DNA of 64,000 nt from Veillonella tobetsuensis (GTDB taxonomy: Bacteria; Bacillota; Negativicutes; Veillonellales; Veillonellaceae). Within the stretch, counting starts at the first letter, position 1, and every line of letters starts with the position of its first letter. The stretch lies in NCBI RefSeq assembly GCF_001078375.1, contig NZ_BBXI01000021.1, positions 1 to 64,000 on the forward strand, read 5' to 3'. Both the position numbers and the translations under genes were made by a program. Below the pieces are notes generated by a model, which was not told the DNA's origin, ran no database searches, and was given only the letters and a program-made list of their open reading frames with translations. Positions 62,747 to 64,000 of this stretch are shown here, in pieces.

Positions 62747-63847
62747 TTATTCTACAATAGGACATAATTCTGTCAATTTACCATGAGGTCCCGCCCAAGC
62801 ATAATCGGCGAATTCCTCCCGTTTGATAAGCATCCAATCCTTCGGTAATTGCTTTTGTATCGTTTCAATTGATGTATGGTCTCCAGTATACTGCAAATCG
62901 CCTCGAAAGGCCTTCATAAACCATTTGCGATGAGAAAATACATGAGTTAATTCTTTCACAATAACCGGTTGCAAGGATAGTTCAAATCCCAACATTCCTA
63001 CAAGTTCTGTTACCCCAGATTCTGCCGCATCATAGGAATCCGCATTTTCTACAGATGGAAATTCCCACATGGAACGCAACAGGCCTCGATTAGGGCGTTT
63101 ATGTAGTAAATAATAGTCACCATAGCTGAGGATGCCTACAAAAACAGGCACATCTACAACCTTTGTTTTCTTGATACGCACAGGCAATTGATCGGTTACA
63201 TTATGTTGGTACGCATGACATATATTGACGATAGGGCACTCACCGCAGCGTGGCGTCTTAGGGATACATACGGCTGAACCAAAGTCCATCAAGGCTTGGT
63301 TAAAATCGCCTGGTCTATCATGAGGTAACGTATCCTCTACAATAGCAGTTATGGCCTTCTTGCCCTTTGTACCCAAAATATCATCGAATATGCCGTACAA
63401 ACGAGCATAGATACGTAACACATTGCCATCAACAGCTACCTCTGGTTCGCCATAGGCCATGGATAGCACAGCACCTGCCGTATAGGAGCCTACGCCTTTT
63501 AGAGATTCCATTTCCTTCCGATTATGAGGCACAACACCACCATAATTATTCACCACATCTTGTACGCCTAGGCGTAGATTCCGAGCACGGCTATAATAAC
63601 CAAGGCCTTGCCAAGCGTGGACCACTTCATCTTCGGATGCCTTTGCCAACTCTTCTAATGTAGGAAACAAACGCATCCAGTTGTCATAATAGGGCTTCAT
63701 CGCCTCAATGCGGGTCTGTTGGCTCATCACCTCAGACACCCATACCTTATAAGGGTCGCCGCAGTCACGCCACGGCAAATCCCGCTTATTCACATCATAC
63801 CACGCCAACAACTGTGGCACCCACTTGGGGTTATTCATCTCTTTCAT
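62747..63847 (-). CDS. mutY: A/G-specific adenine glycosylase MutY
   Basis: Removes adenine mispaired with 8-oxoguanine. The 366-aa protein has WYDVNKRDLPWRD at the N-terminus, the catalytic Glu in WVSEVMSQQTR, the helix-hairpin-helix LKGVGSYTAGAVLSMAYG with the downstream GDFNQALMDFGS Asp, the [4Fe-4S] ligands in CIPKTPRCGECPIVNIC, and a C-terminal NUDIX-like recognition domain with FVGILSYGDYYLLHKRP. All key residues are present. It is single, 69 bp from the metallophosphoesterase gene. Confidence 0.95.
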   Translation of the reverse strand: MKEMNNPKWVPQLLAWYDVNKRDLPWRDCGDPYKVWVSEVMSQQTRIEAMKPYYDNWMRLFPTLEELAKASEDEVVHAWQGLGYYSRARNLRLGVQDVVNNYGGVVPHNRKEMESLKGVGSYTAGAVLSMAYGEPEVAVDGNVLRIYARLYGIFDDILGTKGKKAITAIVEDTLPHDRPGDFNQALMDFGSAVCIPKTPRCGECPIVNICHAYQHNVTDQLPVRIKKTKVVDVPVFVGILSYGDYYLLHKRPNRGLLRSMWEFPSVENADSYDAAESGVTELVGMLGFELSLQPVIVKELTHVFSHRKWFMKAFRGDLQYTGDHTSIETIQKQLPKDWMLIKREEFADYAWAGPHGKLTELCPIVE

Positions 63848-63899
63848 AGTTCCTCAATATAGGTGTATGTGAAAGCACTACCTATACTTTCACTACACT

Positions 63900-64000
63900 C
63901 TATTCATTAATATATACATCAATACGGGCCAACAGTTCACTTTCCATGACTGTGTCGACCTCTGTTAAACGCATGTCCTCAACATGACTGTTATCTGGAC
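63900..64000 (-). CDS. C-terminal end of a gene cut by the window edge
   Basis: An open frame enters from the right edge and ends at a TAG (63902-63900). The visible residues include EDMRLTEVDTVMESELLARI and end DVYINE. It lies 52 bp from the mutY start on the same strand. Too little remains to name a family. Confidence 0.5.
   Translation of the reverse strand, partial: PDNSHVEDMRLTEVDTVMESELLARIDVYINE

Overview
The window looks like chromosomal DNA of a low-GC, anaerobic, Gram-negative-type Firmicute (class Negativicutes), most probably Veillonella. The assignment rests on gene content and not on a database search. It combines Firmicute-style blocks (SRP RNA-dnaX-ybaB-recR-bofA, lutABC, coproporphyrin-type haem genes, Rrf2, azlCD) with two SLH-domain envelope proteins, numerous exported proteins, an RND-type adaptor lipoprotein, lactate-utilisation genes and a class II fumarase, which suits a lactate-fermenting diderm. 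I saw no rRNA, tRNA, CRISPR array, prophage or intact insertion sequence. || Layout. 1-1.2 kb: terminators and a RelBE-type toxin-antitoxin pair whose antitoxin carries two ribbon-helix-helix domains. 1.2-5.3 kb: aroD, an Rrf2 regulator with an MFS exporter, and an NCS2 purine permease. 5.4-11.7 kb: exported proteins of unknown function (two are paralogues), a NimA-like flavoprotein and the permease cycA behind a leader hairpin. 11.8-20.7 kb: a CDF metal exporter, then on the minus strand ffs, dnaX, ybaB, recR, bofA, a UvrD-type helicase with an internal DnaQ-like exonuclease, and an RluA-type pseudouridine synthase. The synthase gene contains a regular array of seven DnaA boxes. 20.8-30.3 kb: gltB, then the haem genes hemE-hemH-hemY-hemQ with a 120-bp-period repeat between hemY and hemQ. 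|| 30.4-34.5 kb: a YhaO/YhaN (SbcD/SbcC-like) pair. 34.6-43.3 kb: bioB under a BirA-like operator, a second RluA-family enzyme with an Eis-like acetyltransferase, a DUF2156 protein with no recognisable start codon, an orphan efflux adaptor, an aldo/keto reductase and azlCD. 43.4-51.3 kb: an iron-type alcohol dehydrogenase, a MetQ-like lipoprotein, a ferredoxin-nitroreductase, a cystine symporter and lutABC. 51.8-59.6 kb: two SLH proteins sharing a novel C-terminal domain, a DUF3298-like secreted protein with an OPT transporter, and fumC. 59.8-61.3 kb: four very AT-rich small membrane-protein genes. 61.5-64 kb: a membrane metallophosphoesterase, mutY, and the tail of a gene running off the window. 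|| How the parts fit. lutABC oxidises lactate to pyruvate and fumC serves the reductive dicarboxylate branch. The haem set supplies cytochromes, and hemQ implies the coproporphyrin route. cycA, tcyP, metQ, azlCD and OPT import or exchange amino acids and peptides. The replication/repair block and the DnaA-box array sit together, which suggests, without proving, that this part of the chromosome is close to the origin or helps control initiation.
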